Made by a program: the position numbers and the translations under genes
NCBI GenBank assembly: GCA_950022655.1
Contig: OX465580.1
Location: 96,366,797 to 96,430,796, forward strand
DNA length: 64,000 bases
Direction: 5' to 3'
Source of the DNA: Alentia gelatinosa
Taxonomy: Eukaryota; Annelida; Polychaeta; Phyllodocida; Polynoidae
Part shown: positions 9,620 through 19,598 of the stretch, piece after piece
How the letters are laid out: every line of letters begins with the position of its first letter
Position numbering within the stretch: the stretch's first letter is position 1
Notes under the pieces: generated by a model
What the model was told of the DNA's origin: nothing
What the model saw: only the letters and a program-made list of their open reading frames with translations
Databases searched by the model: none

Positions 9620-12204
9620 AGAACCGGACTACAAAAAGGTACAGAACCCGTGTATTTTATAATTCTACCAGGTCGGGCGCGCTTTCACGCGACGCGGACA
9701 CTGCACATGTATGTTTCACCCGCCGCCCTGATCTGTGTACACGGTTTTGTTCTCCGCGTGCCGGCCAACGCCACGTGCTTTCGCCAAACATAAACAGTGC
9801 CAGTCACGTGCAGTCTGGTCACGTGGTTGGCGAAGACCATAACAAAAACAAACTCACACGTGGTCACACCCCGGCACGCGTTCTACCTCTTACTGACTAT
9901 GGCAGTGTATCTTTGGGACGTATTGTTGAACCTGAAAATGATCGTGATGTTTCTTGTTCTTTTTCACGTGTTTGTTCTACTGTACCAGATGATTCTGACC
10001 ATGTTATTTCTCATGTTCCTGACATTTGTGATCGCGTTGTTCCTCATGTTCTCATGACCGTGGCCGGTCCAGCTGGCCCCTCCACGCCGTGCCGCCCCAC
10101 ACGGGACGCGCCCTCAGACCGACGGCTGGAGGGAATTGTGCCTAGGCTGGACAATGGTATCGGCTCCCTACGGGAGGAACACCCCGACCCTGGAGAGGCG
10201 GTCGGTGCACCGATACCCCCGGTCCATGATTTTTCAAATGTTTTCACAACAACAGAATGTTCTGAGGGTGCCTACTACACCCCCGCCTTCGTCCCCAACA
10301 GCCTGGAGGACACCGTGGAGGCATTGACTCGTGACATAGACCTTTCACCAGTTGCTACAAGTACTCCACGGAGAACCATTACTCACGTCTCGGTCGAAAT
10401 GAACGACCAAACAGACTCTCGCGTAACTGGACCGGCTGCTGGAGGCGCCCGGGCTGTCCCAATGAGCCCTAAGAAGTACATGGAATTGGTGCTTAGGGCC
10501 TGGCCGCACCCCTCAGCAGTCGCCGCCCGGAACGCCCCAGATCATATGAGTATTTATCGGGAGGTACGCCGCTCCGGAGTCCCAAATTATTTAGGGGCCT
10601 GGATACCGATTCCCTCCAACATGAACTGTGACGCCTGGAGTGATCCTTTGACCGGATATCACGACCGAGGCATAGTTGACCACCTTCGTTTTGGCTGGCC
10701 TAGCTCGTATTCAGCCGACAGGCCTCCAGTACCCACTTACAAGAACCACGCGTCTGCTATCGCTTTTCCAGCGGCAGTGGATTCGTTCTTAGCGAAAGAA
10801 AAACGGTTAGGTGCCATGCTTGGACCGTTCGACTCCCCTCCGTTTTCACCTTGGACTCAGGTGAGCCCTCTGTTGACTCGCCCTAAGCCGGGGGACCCGA
10901 TGGAGAGACGGGTAATAATGGACCTTAGCTTCCCCAAAGGCGCTAGTGTTAACGACGGGATCGCTAAGAACTATTTTCAAGGCCATGAAAGCCAATATAC
11001 TCTCCCTACAATCGCGGACCTCGCTACCCTCATGCTACGCGCCGGACGAGGCGCTCTCATCTGGAAGGCTGATCTCCGGAGAGCATACCGCCAGCTCCGG
11101 ATTGATCCGCTAGATTATCCCCTACTCGGACTCCAACAACACGGGAAATACTACGTGGACATCTGCCCTTCATTTGGCTGTGGTTTTTCCGGGGGAGCTC
11201 AGCAGAGAGTTTCTAACGCTTTATGCTGGGTAATGAACCGGAAGTGTGGCGCTCAACTGCTAGCGTATGTAGATGATTTCGTATCCGTTGACTCAGATTT
11301 TTCAACCGCTGTCCGGTCTTTTGCCAGCTTTGAAGAGGTATGCCAGCGGCTGGGGGCGGAGTTGGCCCCGGAAAAATCTGTTTTTCCCACAACTCATATC
11401 GACTGGTTGGGTTTTACAATCGATACTATCGATATGCAAATCACCATCCCCCAGACCAAGCTCCAAGCCGTTATAGACGAGTGTCGGGCTTGGGAGACGA
11501 GAACCCATGCCACCAAGCAGCAATTACAGTCGATCTGCGGCAAACTCAACCACATATCCCAGTGTATTCCTCCGGCGCGACGATACATGTCCCGGTTGTT
11601 GGATACACTGCGAAGATCACAGGACGACGTCCCGGTCGAGCTGGACATCGAGTGCAAGAAAGATCTGGTCTGGTTTGCTGATTTCGCGAAGAACTCAAAC
11701 GGAAAAAAGCTGATCATCAAAGATCGGCCCTCGGTCGAGATTGAATGCGATGCGTGCCCGAGGGGCCTCGGCGCTTTTTGCGAGACAGCAAAAACTTATT
11801 ACAGTATTCCCCTCCCGGAGGCATATCGAGAGGCGTATCACATTAGCCAGATCGAGGCAATCAACTGCCTCCTCTCGGTCAAGTCGCTGAGACCACCCGG
11901 AACGCGAGGCCATATCATCCAAGTCACTACGGACAACTCAGCGGCAATGTACGCTTTGAACTCCGGAAGGACTCGAGACCCAATTCTGGCCGCCTGCGTG
12001 CGAGAAATCGCGTTAATCGAAGCCTTACACGATGTGATAGTTCGCGTAGTCCATAAGCCGGGGGACCAACTCGTTCTCGCATATGCCCTCTCCCGCGCGA
12101 GTTTCGACCAGGATAAGCCTAAACTCGCCCTCAAATTAGTTAAGGATCGAAATTTGTCCCGTCGAGATCCAGCACCGCTATCATATGTGTTGTCTCCAAC
12201 GTAG
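9442..12204 (+). CDS. Ngaro ORF2, reverse transcriptase-RNase H
   Basis: The open frame is 920 codons; the true start is uncertain because it overlaps gag in another frame. RT motifs are present: ALIWKADLRRAYRQLRI (motif A), FGCGFSGGAQQRVSNA (motif B), and the YVDD box at residues 609-612, then IDWLGFTID (thumb entry). RNase H follows: IECDACPRGLGAF with the first Asp, QIEAINCL with the Glu, and VTTDNSAAMYAL with the next Asp. The last motif, normally ADxLSR, reads AYALSRA (TAT at 12082-12084), so the final conserved Asp appears replaced by Tyr. Position between Gag and recombinase fits Ngaro. Product function: cDNA synthesis from the element RNA. Confidence 0.85.
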   Translation: MSAVPARRMLGSYPSRARRRTEAAHMRIMSPQQGGNLPAPANQLPVRTKGPRCSGVWEVKNRTTKRYRTRVFYNSTRSGALSRDADTAHVCFTRRPDLCTRFCSPRAGQRHVLSPNINSASHVQSGHVVGEDHNKNKLTRGHTPARVLPLTDYGSVSLGRIVEPENDRDVSCSFSRVCSTVPDDSDHVISHVPDICDRVVPHVLMTVAGPAGPSTPCRPTRDAPSDRRLEGIVPRLDNGIGSLREEHPDPGEAVGAPIPPVHDFSNVFTTTECSEGAYYTPAFVPNSLEDTVEALTRDIDLSPVATSTPRRTITHVSVEMNDQTDSRVTGPAAGGARAVPMSPKKYMELVLRAWPHPSAVAARNAPDHMSIYREVRRSGVPNYLGAWIPIPSNMNCDAWSDPLTGYHDRGIVDHLRFGWPSSYSADRPPVPTYKNHASAIAFPAAVDSFLAKEKRLGAMLGPFDSPPFSPWTQVSPLLTRPKPGDPMERRVIMDLSFPKGASVNDGIAKNYFQGHESQYTLPTIADLATLMLRAGRGALIWKADLRRAYRQLRIDPLDYPLLGLQQHGKYYVDICPSFGCGFSGGAQQRVSNALCWVMNRKCGAQLLAYVDDFVSVDSDFSTAVRSFASFEEVCQRLGAELAPEKSVFPTTHIDWLGFTIDTIDMQITIPQTKLQAVIDECRAWETRTHATKQQLQSICGKLNHISQCIPPARRYMSRLLDTLRRSQDDVPVELDIECKKDLVWFADFAKNSNGKKLIIKDRPSVEIECDACPRGLGAFCETAKTYYSIPLPEAYREAYHISQIEAINCLLSVKSLRPPGTRGHIIQVTTDNSAAMYALNSGRTRDPILAACVREIALIEALHDVIVRVVHKPGDQLVLAYALSRASFDQDKPKLALKLVKDRNLSRRDPAPLSYVLSPT

Positions 12205-13091
12205 TTTTCTGTTACTGTGTTCCAGATAACGCAAATCCCCGCCTCATCTCGTCCCTCCGGAGTTCGTGGACGGCAGCAGCATCCATCGGCACCGCAGAGA
12301 ACCTACATCGCCAGATGCAGGCATACGTCTCGTTTATGATGGCCCACAGTTTCAACCACCTCGACCCGTCCCCGACTCAACTCGCCCTCTTCATAGAGTT
12401 TTTGGCGAAAAGCCCGGCGTCTGTCCGGAATTATTTCTCCGGGGCGCGGACTTTCTTACGGGCAAGCGGTAGCGCGACCGGAGTCTGCGATTCCATACTA
12501 GTTACTCGCGCTATCAAGGGCGCCCAGCGCTTATCCTCGCACCAGACGTCCCCGGCCGCCCCGGTCCCGCTGGACATCTTCAAAGTCGTGTTTATGGCGC
12601 TGGATGCCCCCGGCCCGGTCCAGCTGGCGGCCCGGTCCCTTCTCCTCCTCGGCTACACGACGCTGTTACGTCAGTCAAATCTCCTCACGACAGGCCCTGT
12701 CGGGGCTTCTCTTCACACCTTACGCCGCAGAGACATCCTGGTCTCGGACGAGGGCCTAATGATAACGGTTCGCTCGACAAAGACCTCGGCTGGACCGGCG
12801 AGCTTATTTTCAATTCCCGTGACGCGCACCAACGGTATGTTCTGCCCGGTCGAGGCATGGGAGAGATACCGCGATCACGTCCCCGCGCTTCCCTCCGCCG
12901 CGGCGTTTGTCTCCAAGAACGGCACCCCTCTACGACCTGACGCCATACTTCCGGTTGTGCGATCAGCCCTCCGGGCGACAGGTTACCCTCAATGGCACTC
13001 CTTTACCCTCCACGCCCTCAGGAGGATGGGAGCCCAACAAGCAGTGATTTCGGGCGTCCCCGAGGACAAAATCATGGCCCACGGGGCCTGA
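12204..13091 (+). pseudogene. Ngaro ORF3, tyrosine recombinase, broken by a TGA
   Basis: The frame is already open at the end of ORF2; the first ATG is at 12315. The core-binding domain is visible (SSWTAAASIG, QMQAYVSFM, LALFIEFLA, SVRNYFSGARTFL). The catalytic domain follows, with the first Arg in TTLLRQSNLL and the box II HALRRMGAQQAV. Translation then stops at TGA 13089-13091, directly after MAHGA. This family usually has a tryptophan there, so a TGG-to-TGA change is likely. The same frame continues to 13184 and includes FRAYV, where the nucleophilic tyrosine is expected. So the protein as encoded lacks its catalytic Tyr and should be inactive. An acceptor-like TTCCAG at 12223-12228 could indicate splicing in expression, but this is speculative. 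Confidence 0.85.
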
Positions 13092-13167
13092 ACCTCGGTC
13101 GGGGGTTTCAGAGCATATGTACCCAAGCCGGTCCCCCCTCAGACTTCTACTGCCCTAGCCTCCTCTT

Positions 13168-13310
13168 TGGCTCATAATGTTTAATCGCTTATCACTCTTA
13201 TCGTTTTATCGTTTTACCTGAAATGTGTTTATCTGCTTTTACCATGCAATCTTTTATCAATTTCATGTGCAATAAATACATTTTTTTCTGCAGCCCGGTC
13301 TTTGTTAATT
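13168..13310 (+). repeat. Ngaro split repeat B1
   Basis: 143 bases identical to 13562-13704. The repeat contains the poly(A) signal AATAAA (CAATAAATACA) and ends TTTGTTAATT, directly abutting A2. The AATT at the B1-A2 junction reproduces the junction of a circular intermediate. Confidence 0.9.
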
Positions 13311-13519
13311 GTGCAGTAATTGTAAATTACATATAATTTACTGCCGGGCTGTCTTTTATCAACGAGTTAATCGAACATACGTTTGTAACAGGTAACAGTG
13401 TGGTGGTTGATCGAACATTTTATGTTAATTATTTTCTGGTCACATGACCATCTGACGCCTCTACTAGCGTCATTCCTGCTATTGCATTCGCTGTCGATGC
13501 ACGGGAATTTTTTCATTAC
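13311..13519 (+). repeat. Ngaro split repeat A2
   Basis: Second copy of the 209-bp repeat A, placed between B1 and B2 as expected for Ngaro. Confidence 0.9.
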
Positions 13520-13561
13520 CCACCCACCCACACCTTTTTTCTACTTTTACCTTTCGCCATA

Positions 13562-13704
13562 TGGCTCATAATGTTTAATCGCTTATCACTCTTATCGTTT
13601 TATCGTTTTACCTGAAATGTGTTTATCTGCTTTTACCATGCAATCTTTTATCAATTTCATGTGCAATAAATACATTTTTTTCTGCAGCCCGGTCTTTGTT
13701 AATT
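13562..13704 (+). repeat. Ngaro split repeat B2 (right terminus)
   Basis: Second copy of repeat B; it ends in AATT and is followed by ATTCAACCAAGAGAAAAG. That flank follows AATT directly at the uninterrupted target copy (14675 onward). Confidence 0.9.
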
Positions 13705-13837
13705 ATTCAACCAAGAGAAAAGTAATGTTATATTATTTAAAGATTATTTCAGTAACAGAAAAACAATAACTTTAAACAATATTTCTTTAAAGGATATGAA
13801 TAATTTTCTAGATGTGTATTGGATTGTAACCTCTTTT

Positions 13838-14310
13838 CAGATACCCCTCAACCCCCCGCTGCACAATGGGAGGCAAGGGCCAGAGAACACCCCAGAAATT
13901 GGCACTGTACTACCGGGTCTGGAAGGAGAGGGCTGATTGGTGGAGTGCAACACAGGACAATGTGAGGCTCAGGCCAAGCTTCACGGTCTGCAGAAGCGAG
14001 TCAGCCAACGACTCAGTGCCGTTCCTCTGCCTGAGGCAGTGACATGGCCGGATGTTTCCTCTGATGTGGTGCCCGACCAGGACTGTGTGCATACAACACC
14101 ACCAGTGCGCAACCCCACCACACCGGCTTTCCAACCGACGCCACCTCTTCCACTCTTGGGTGAGGTGCACAAAGCCAGGATCTATGATGTCATCACCGCT
14201 GCCATCAAGTGTCTCCCCAGAATGCAGCGGCATATAGTTTTGGCAAAAATTGTCTCCCTGGTGGAGCTACGCTCGGTAAGTGGGGCATCTGAACTCTCAT
14301 GGGATGTGGG
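13838..14310 (+). pseudogene. decayed exon of the transposase-like gene
   Basis: A CTCTTTTCAG acceptor-like site ends at about 13838 and a TCGGTAAGTGG donor-like site lies at about 14276. Between them lies codon-like, GC-richer sequence open in shifting frames. The last part (VHKARIYDVITAAIKCLPRMQRHIV, then KIVSLVELRS) is helix-rich. It sits directly upstream of the recognisable transposase-like segment, so it is probably an earlier exon of the same gene. No named domain recognised. Confidence 0.4.
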
Positions 14311-14475
14311 CCTGGACTGAAGGACTCTATCTTCACTATGGGGAAGACAACGAAGAAGCTCCACATCATCACCCAGACAGAGCCATGGGATACCTTCAGG
14401 CATGAACTGAAGTCTATTTCCCTGATGGAGAGCCATGTTAGGAGAGTGTACGCCCAGTACCAGGCCCTCCGTTAA

Positions 14476-14607
14476 CTACGCAACAACCTCACTCCGGTGG
14501 AATGTACCATGCAGATGGACTTTGCTGAAAACCGGGTTGTCAGCTACCCCAACAAACCCAAGTCTCTCTTCTTTGCAAAGGAGCCCGTAATTTCAGGGAA
14601 GAGGAAG
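14476..14607 (+). repeat. duplicated exon segment, copy 1
   Basis: About 130 bases from CTACGCAACAACC to GGGAAGAGGAAGGTG, repeated at 14734-14869 with roughly nine substitutions. The unit encodes the MQMDFAEN part of the transposase-like gene. Confidence 0.9.
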
Positions 14608-14733
14608 GTGTTGGAAGCATGCTATTTTTAAGATGTATGTCCATGTAGATTATCTGTTGAATTACTATAAATCAAATTATTCAACCAAGAGAAAAGTAAT
14701 GTTATATTATTTAAAGATTATTTCAGTAACAGA
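14608..14733 (+). repeat. uninterrupted paralogue of the Ngaro target site
   Basis: This 126-base spacer between the two exon copies is the same sequence that flanks the Ngaro element: its left 71 bases match about 8184-8254 and the rest matches about 13701-13770. It therefore represents the pre-insertion site, with AATT at 14675-14678 as the junction core. It begins GTGTTGG and ends near CAG, so it may derive from an intron. Confidence 0.85.
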
Positions 14734-15512
14734 ACTACGCAACAACCCCACTCCGGTGGAATGTACCATGCAGATGGACTTTGCTGAAAACCTGGTTGTC
14801 AGCTACCCCAATGAACCCAAGTCTGTCTTCTTTGCAAAGGAGCCGGTAATTTCAGGGAAGAGGAAGGTGTGCCTTCACACAAGTCTTTTGACATTAGCTC
14901 TGACGAGCGGGGCCATGACTCTGCAGCTATTTTTCTTTTATCAAGCTTATCAACAAAGTCATTTTGTTCCTGGTATTCCTTGTATTCACTATGTGACTGA
15001 TGGCCCAATGTCACAGTACCAGAACAGTGCATGTTTCAGTATCATCGCCATACACCAGCAGCTCTTCAACTGTGCAGCAACTTAGTTGTACTTTGAGGCG
15101 GGTCTTGGGAAGGGATCCTGTGATGGTATTGGTGCCTAGCGAAACGTATGGCTGACTCGACTGTGAAGTGCCGCATCTTCATCCACAATGCTGCTGACTG
15201 TGCTGCGTGTGCCCAGTCTTATACATATCTTCATGTTCCTGTGGAGGACATTTGTCAGGCCCGAGAAGATCTCTCCTGACCACTGCCTGCCCGGTACCCA
15301 GGACAATAAAGGCCCATTCCGTGATGTGCTGTGTTTCTGGTCACTCCATTGCTCTTCGGGAGACTTCTTGCTATCTTCAGTGTTGTTACTCTCCAGCCAG
15401 CAGTGTCATCTCACCAGCTACAGGGTCTTGGCTTGCTGCCGTCTATGATAGGAAGTGGTACATTGGGGAAGTCCTCAACAGTGATGCCAACAGCGCTGAG
15501 CTCTCTTTCCTT

Positions 15513-16946
15513 CCACTGCGTGAAAACCACCAGTTTATTGCTATATATACGCCATCGCGAAAGTACATATATCAGCTGAATATTAACTTGTTTTCATATA
15601 TATGCCCATATTTCACGCCAGTGTATGAGGCATATACAAGACTGTTTCCTTTTAAATACGGCCACGTCTTGGCTGTATTTCATACCTGGCGTATACAAGA
15701 GGAAATATCCCATGCGCAACATATATACGCCGGGCGTTTATGTGTACTGATAGAGGATAAAAAAGTTTGCCCTCTGCACCCCCTGCCGCCTGCTCAGTGA
15801 ATCCCTCCCCCCCCCTTTGAATCACGGCACTGTTTGTACAGGTAGCCTCAGTGAGAAACCCTCCCCCCATAGACCGCATTAGTGTGACGTCATTTGACCT
15901 GCCGAGAGCGGGGTTCCCCTACGTTATGGTGCCAAACATTGGGATATGCCTTCACTGAGTGCAGTGATCGGCGAACCAAAACATCTCGAAGTATCTAGTT
16001 CTGCAGAAGATATAACTGTTCTATGGTATTGGAACAAATGTTCCAACATAATAACTTTCTCCTGACTGTATTTATTAGTGTTGTCACACTTTCAAATATC
16101 TGAAGAACAACTTGACAGTTATTGAGACTTGATGGTGCAAGGTTGGCACCATTGTTATGAAATCAAACATGGGTCTGATTTTAGTCTTACCAGCAAACAT
16201 TTTCATATTCCAATCACAAGTCAGTCCTCAAACATGTTTCCTCATAGATGTATTCTCCACTTACTTTATTTATCCTGGATAAACACTAAAAACATTCATT
16301 ATTAGTCAGCAGCATATTGGCCTCGATACTTCGTCTATGCGGTGCTTCGCGGAGTTCGGACTTGTTTGGCACCAAAATGCCACGTGGTAGGTGGGAAATC
16401 CCAATGATGACGTCAGGACTAATGCGGTCTATGCCCCCACCGCCGACTGCTGGTGTTCGTGTTTGTGTTCCTCACAGCCACCCCCACAGCCACCCTCACA
16501 GCCCTCACAGGACGGTCGGGAGCCGGACAGCGCATTCACCTGTACGCACACCCCACTGCCTTCCGGCCCTTTCTGTTAGTAGTGTCACTCCCAACACTCT
16601 CAGTGAAGCCCTGAACCCCAGCTGTACCCTGGTCGCAACCCGGATGTACCCCGACCGCCCCAGCACTCAGTGCTGTTGGTAGAGGTTGTGGTTATATCCT
16701 TATATATACACTCACCTTGAACGATACAGAAGAGTGGTGTTTTGAAAGTAACATCTATTCAAAAACGTTTTAAAACTACCAAAAAACTTATAACTTATAT
16801 TATAAGTATTTAATGAAAAGATAATAAATAGGGTTTTAGAACAATTTTATAATCAAAATTGGGGAATAGGACGACCTTGTATATGCAAAAGCATACCTAT
16901 ATACACCGGGCGTATACATATATAAAGTGGTTAGTTTTGTGCAGTG
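15513..16946. mobile_element. TIR element, 'CACTGCACG' family, copy 2
   Basis: The left end CACTGCGTGAAAACCACCAG and the right end (reverse complement CACTGCACAAAACTAACCAC, about 16927-16946) match the termini of copies at 111-716 and 60435-61151. It interrupts the C-terminal part of the transposase-like gene: VL...AELSFLP lies on the left and FKWPATPDILDVPL continues on the right. The interior has TATACGCC words near both ends and a GC-richer centre without a recognisable ORF. No clear target duplication is visible. Confidence 0.6.
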
Positions 16947-16962
16947 TTAGCCTGGTTGTGAT

Positions 16963-17085
16963 GATAGATGTCGGAACAACTTCAAGTGGCCTGCGACACC
17001 AGACATTCTTGATGTGCCCCTTGCTGACATCTTGAGTACAGTCTTCAAGCTGGTCTACACTGGGAAAGGATGGAGGGCCCATTTT
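16963..17085 (+). pseudogene. C-terminal tail of the transposase-like gene
   Basis: One frame reads NFKWPATPDILDVPLADIL, then STVFKLVYTGKGWRAHF and a stop. 'F.WP..PDI..VP...IL' is the ending I associate with the same family as the segment at 14318-15512. It lies on the far side of the TIR element, so that element landed in the gene. Confidence 0.5.
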
Positions 17086-17119
17086 TAACTGTCTGCAACA
17101 CAAATAACGCACATTCAAA

Positions 17120-17600
17120 CTCTATTTTCAGCTTGTATTTAATTTCTTATACTTTTACAATGTGTTTTTTGTATTTTCTCTCCTGCTTAGTAAGTGTATA
17201 GTGGATATAAGGATCCTGGAATGGGCAAAATTGTCTGTGGAGGAATGTCCGAAACATCAGTAAGGTTGTGTAGACTGGGCCAACATATTTGGAGATGCCC
17301 TGGTTCATTTTTCACTGCACGCTTTGCATTTTTTCAGTTGTCTCTTACTCTACAAAGTAAGGATTTGTGATTTTCAACTTGATTATTCCAAAAAATTGTC
17401 CATAAAATCTTATACTTTTTCTAGCTAGGTACCTATGTACAGAGGTACATATGGAGGTTTCTTAGTAAAGTAACAAGTTTTGTGCCTCTACAGGCCACTC
17501 TGCCTTTCACAGGCACTGGGTAATGTGAAGGTGGAAGACCCACCACTTAGTGTGAAACGTCCAAAACTTTTTTACGGTTTAGGTTCGGGGTTGGGTGTTC
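17120..17600. other. unassigned
   Basis: AT-rich; phrases such as GGAATGTCCGAAAC (about 17242) recur in the tandem array just downstream, so this is probably its diverged beginning. Confidence 0.4.
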
Positions 17601-18450
17601 ATACCAAAGCCTTTTGGAATTTCTAAAACCTTTTGTTTCAAATAGTAGAGACTTTGGGAAGTCTGTTGGTGGGTTTCACTGGTGGTTCTGAGCAAATTAA
17701 CCTAGTCCTTTGCTCTTTTGAAATTTCAACTTGTTTTCTTTTACGTTGTCTTTCCGCCTATCACCACCCAACAGGCTCTGTCAATTTAAATTATGTATCT
17801 CTTGAAGGTTGAAAATGCTTCTAGTGTGTACAGGTACATATTGGATACAAAGGTTGCAAGTTTGGTACCTCTGGATGTAATATTAACTGTGTTACATGTG
17901 GCTCTGTGTGGACATAGGAATCTGGTCATGGGTGCAAGTTTTGGGGGAATGTCTGAAACGAAAGTAAGGTCTTAGGTTCGCACCCAGTTGGTGTAGAAAA
18001 TTGGTTCTTAGCTATCTAAAACCATTTGTTTCATACAGGACAGACCTTGGAGAGTCTGTTGGTGGGTTGAACTGGTGATTCTGAGCAAATGAACCTAGTC
18101 CTTTGCTCTTTTGAAATTTCAACTTGTGTTTTTTGGCGTCATCTTTCCGCCTAACACCACCCAACAGGCTTCATTAATTTAAATTATGTGTCTCTTGAGG
18201 GTCTAAAACCATTTGTTTGATATAGTAGAGACGTTGGGGCATCTGTTGGTTGGTTTCACTGGTGATTCTGAGCAAACTAACTGCCTACCACCACCCAACA
18301 GGCTCTATTAATTTAAATTATGTATCTCTTGAGGGTTGAATATATAGCAAATTTGGTGCCTGTGGATGTAATATTTACTGTGATACATGTTGTTCTGTGT
18401 GGACAGCTGGTCAGGGGTGCAAATTTTTGGGGAACGTCCGAAACTTAGAT
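17601..18450. repeat. degenerate tandem repeat array
   Basis: The words CTAAAACC(A/T)TTTGTTT, GAGCAAA(T/C)(T/G)AAC, ACCACCCAACAGGCT, AATTTAAATTATGT, TCTCTTGA(A/G)GGT and GTGCAA(G/A)TTTT recur in the same order at about 17620-17990, 18015-18205 and 18206-18440, with insertions and deletions between copies. No coding. Confidence 0.75.
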
Positions 18451-18966
18451 GGGTACAATGAGCCGTGTAGTATAGTATAATATTTAGACTAGTAACTTCT
18501 GATATTTGTATCCTTGTACAGTAGCCCTGGATGTATAGCTTTGTGTAGAAGTGCTTCTTGTCAAAATTAGATGGGTTATGGCTAGTGTCTACAGACTAAT
18601 TAAAAAATGTTTTTATTTTGTGATGCTTGAATTCAATTTTTCTGAAATCTGAGTAAAAGTTTTCCATATGATAGACATAGTAATATTCATAGCAACTCAT
18701 CGAAATTCAGTACACATGAAGTTCAGTAGTAATATAATATTACATATAACAAGTTTAGACGCCACAGTGTAGAAAAAGGCTACACACACTACACAAAACG
18801 TGCAGACAAAAGGTTTAACCACAGTACTAGGGGATACGTCTCATAATCGATGCATCATAATATATTAACTATACAATTATTTTCCATCATTCTTATTGGA
18901 AATTTTTGTTTTACAGCTGATTATTAAAAACTAATGCATATCTCTATGAAACAGAGGAGAACATAT

Positions 18967-19007
<41 letters not shown>
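18451..19007. other. unassigned AT-rich DNA ending in a (TA)n run
   Basis: Nothing recognised except a (TA)n microsatellite at about 18969-19010, which abuts the direct repeat of the next element. Confidence 0.6.
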
Positions 19008-19014
<7 letters not shown>

Positions 19015-19561
19015 CATAAGATTAGATTAAGAAAGGTGCGCGTGTGTGTGCGGGGAGGTGGGTGCATAGCTTTTGTCTGGTCTGGTCAGTGAACTATGAA
19101 TAGTTTCGATTATGATTACTAAAAAAAACTGGTAATGAGCATTAGTATCCAATTCCAATACTTAATGCCAGAGGTACCAAAAGCACGAGTGGGCCCTCTG
19201 AGTGTTGAGTGTTGAGTCTTACGATTCATTTGTCTTGTATTTGGATCTTACGTTCCAGACATTGTAAAGATATGCATGTCAGGGTCAGGTTCCGATCCAT
19301 CAATAATTAAGTTTTTGAGTGCGCATCTATAGATTATGATATGCTACATATCATATAAAAAATTAACCAATCCATAGGCCACGACATGCGGACTGAGATG
19401 ATCATCCAGGGATACTTGCCACGTCCCAGGAAATGAACTCTGACTACTATCTATAACTGACAATCATACATGTATGCAATTAAAAAAAGATTCCTGATCA
19501 CCGTACCATGAACTAACTATAGAAGAACACTATATTACTATTTAATCAATCGAAGATCTCT

Positions 19562-19598
<37 letters not shown>

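Larger units (their letters stand above)
8255..13704 (+). mobile_element. Ngaro-type tyrosine-recombinase retrotransposon, complete
   Basis: The element carries gag, RT-RNase H and tyrosine recombinase in that order. The ends are split direct repeats: A1 (8255-8463) at the left, then B1 (13168-13310), A2 (13311-13519) and B2 (13562-13704) at the right. This A1-ORFs-B1-A2-B2 plan without LTRs, integrase or a methyltransferase domain defines Ngaro elements; DIRS1 proper has inverted repeats. A1 and A2 differ at about one base over 209 (CATGGG versus CACGGG) and B1 and B2 appear identical over 143, so the insertion is recent. It nevertheless looks disabled: the recombinase has a stop codon and the RNase H has a substituted acidic residue (see those entries). 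It may still have transposed using proteins from another copy. Confidence 0.9.
14318..15512 (+). pseudogene. DDE/RNase H-like transposase-family gene remnant
   Basis: From 14318 one frame reads EPWDTFRHELKSISLMESHV, then RRVYAQYQALR and a stop, followed by LRNN...VECTMQMDFAEN. A second tandem copy of that last exon part follows at 14734 and runs into IHYVTDGPMSQYQN. The pair 'QMDFAEN' and 'TDG..SQYQN' matches my memory of a large transposase-like family common in cnidarians, annelids and lancelets; they are probably the first two acidic positions of an RNase H fold. Further on, in another frame, SWLAAVYDRKWYIGEVL resembles the small Tudor-like C-terminal module of the same family. Stops, frame changes and an internal duplication show it is dead. 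The family assignment is from memory and needs a profile search. Confidence 0.55.
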
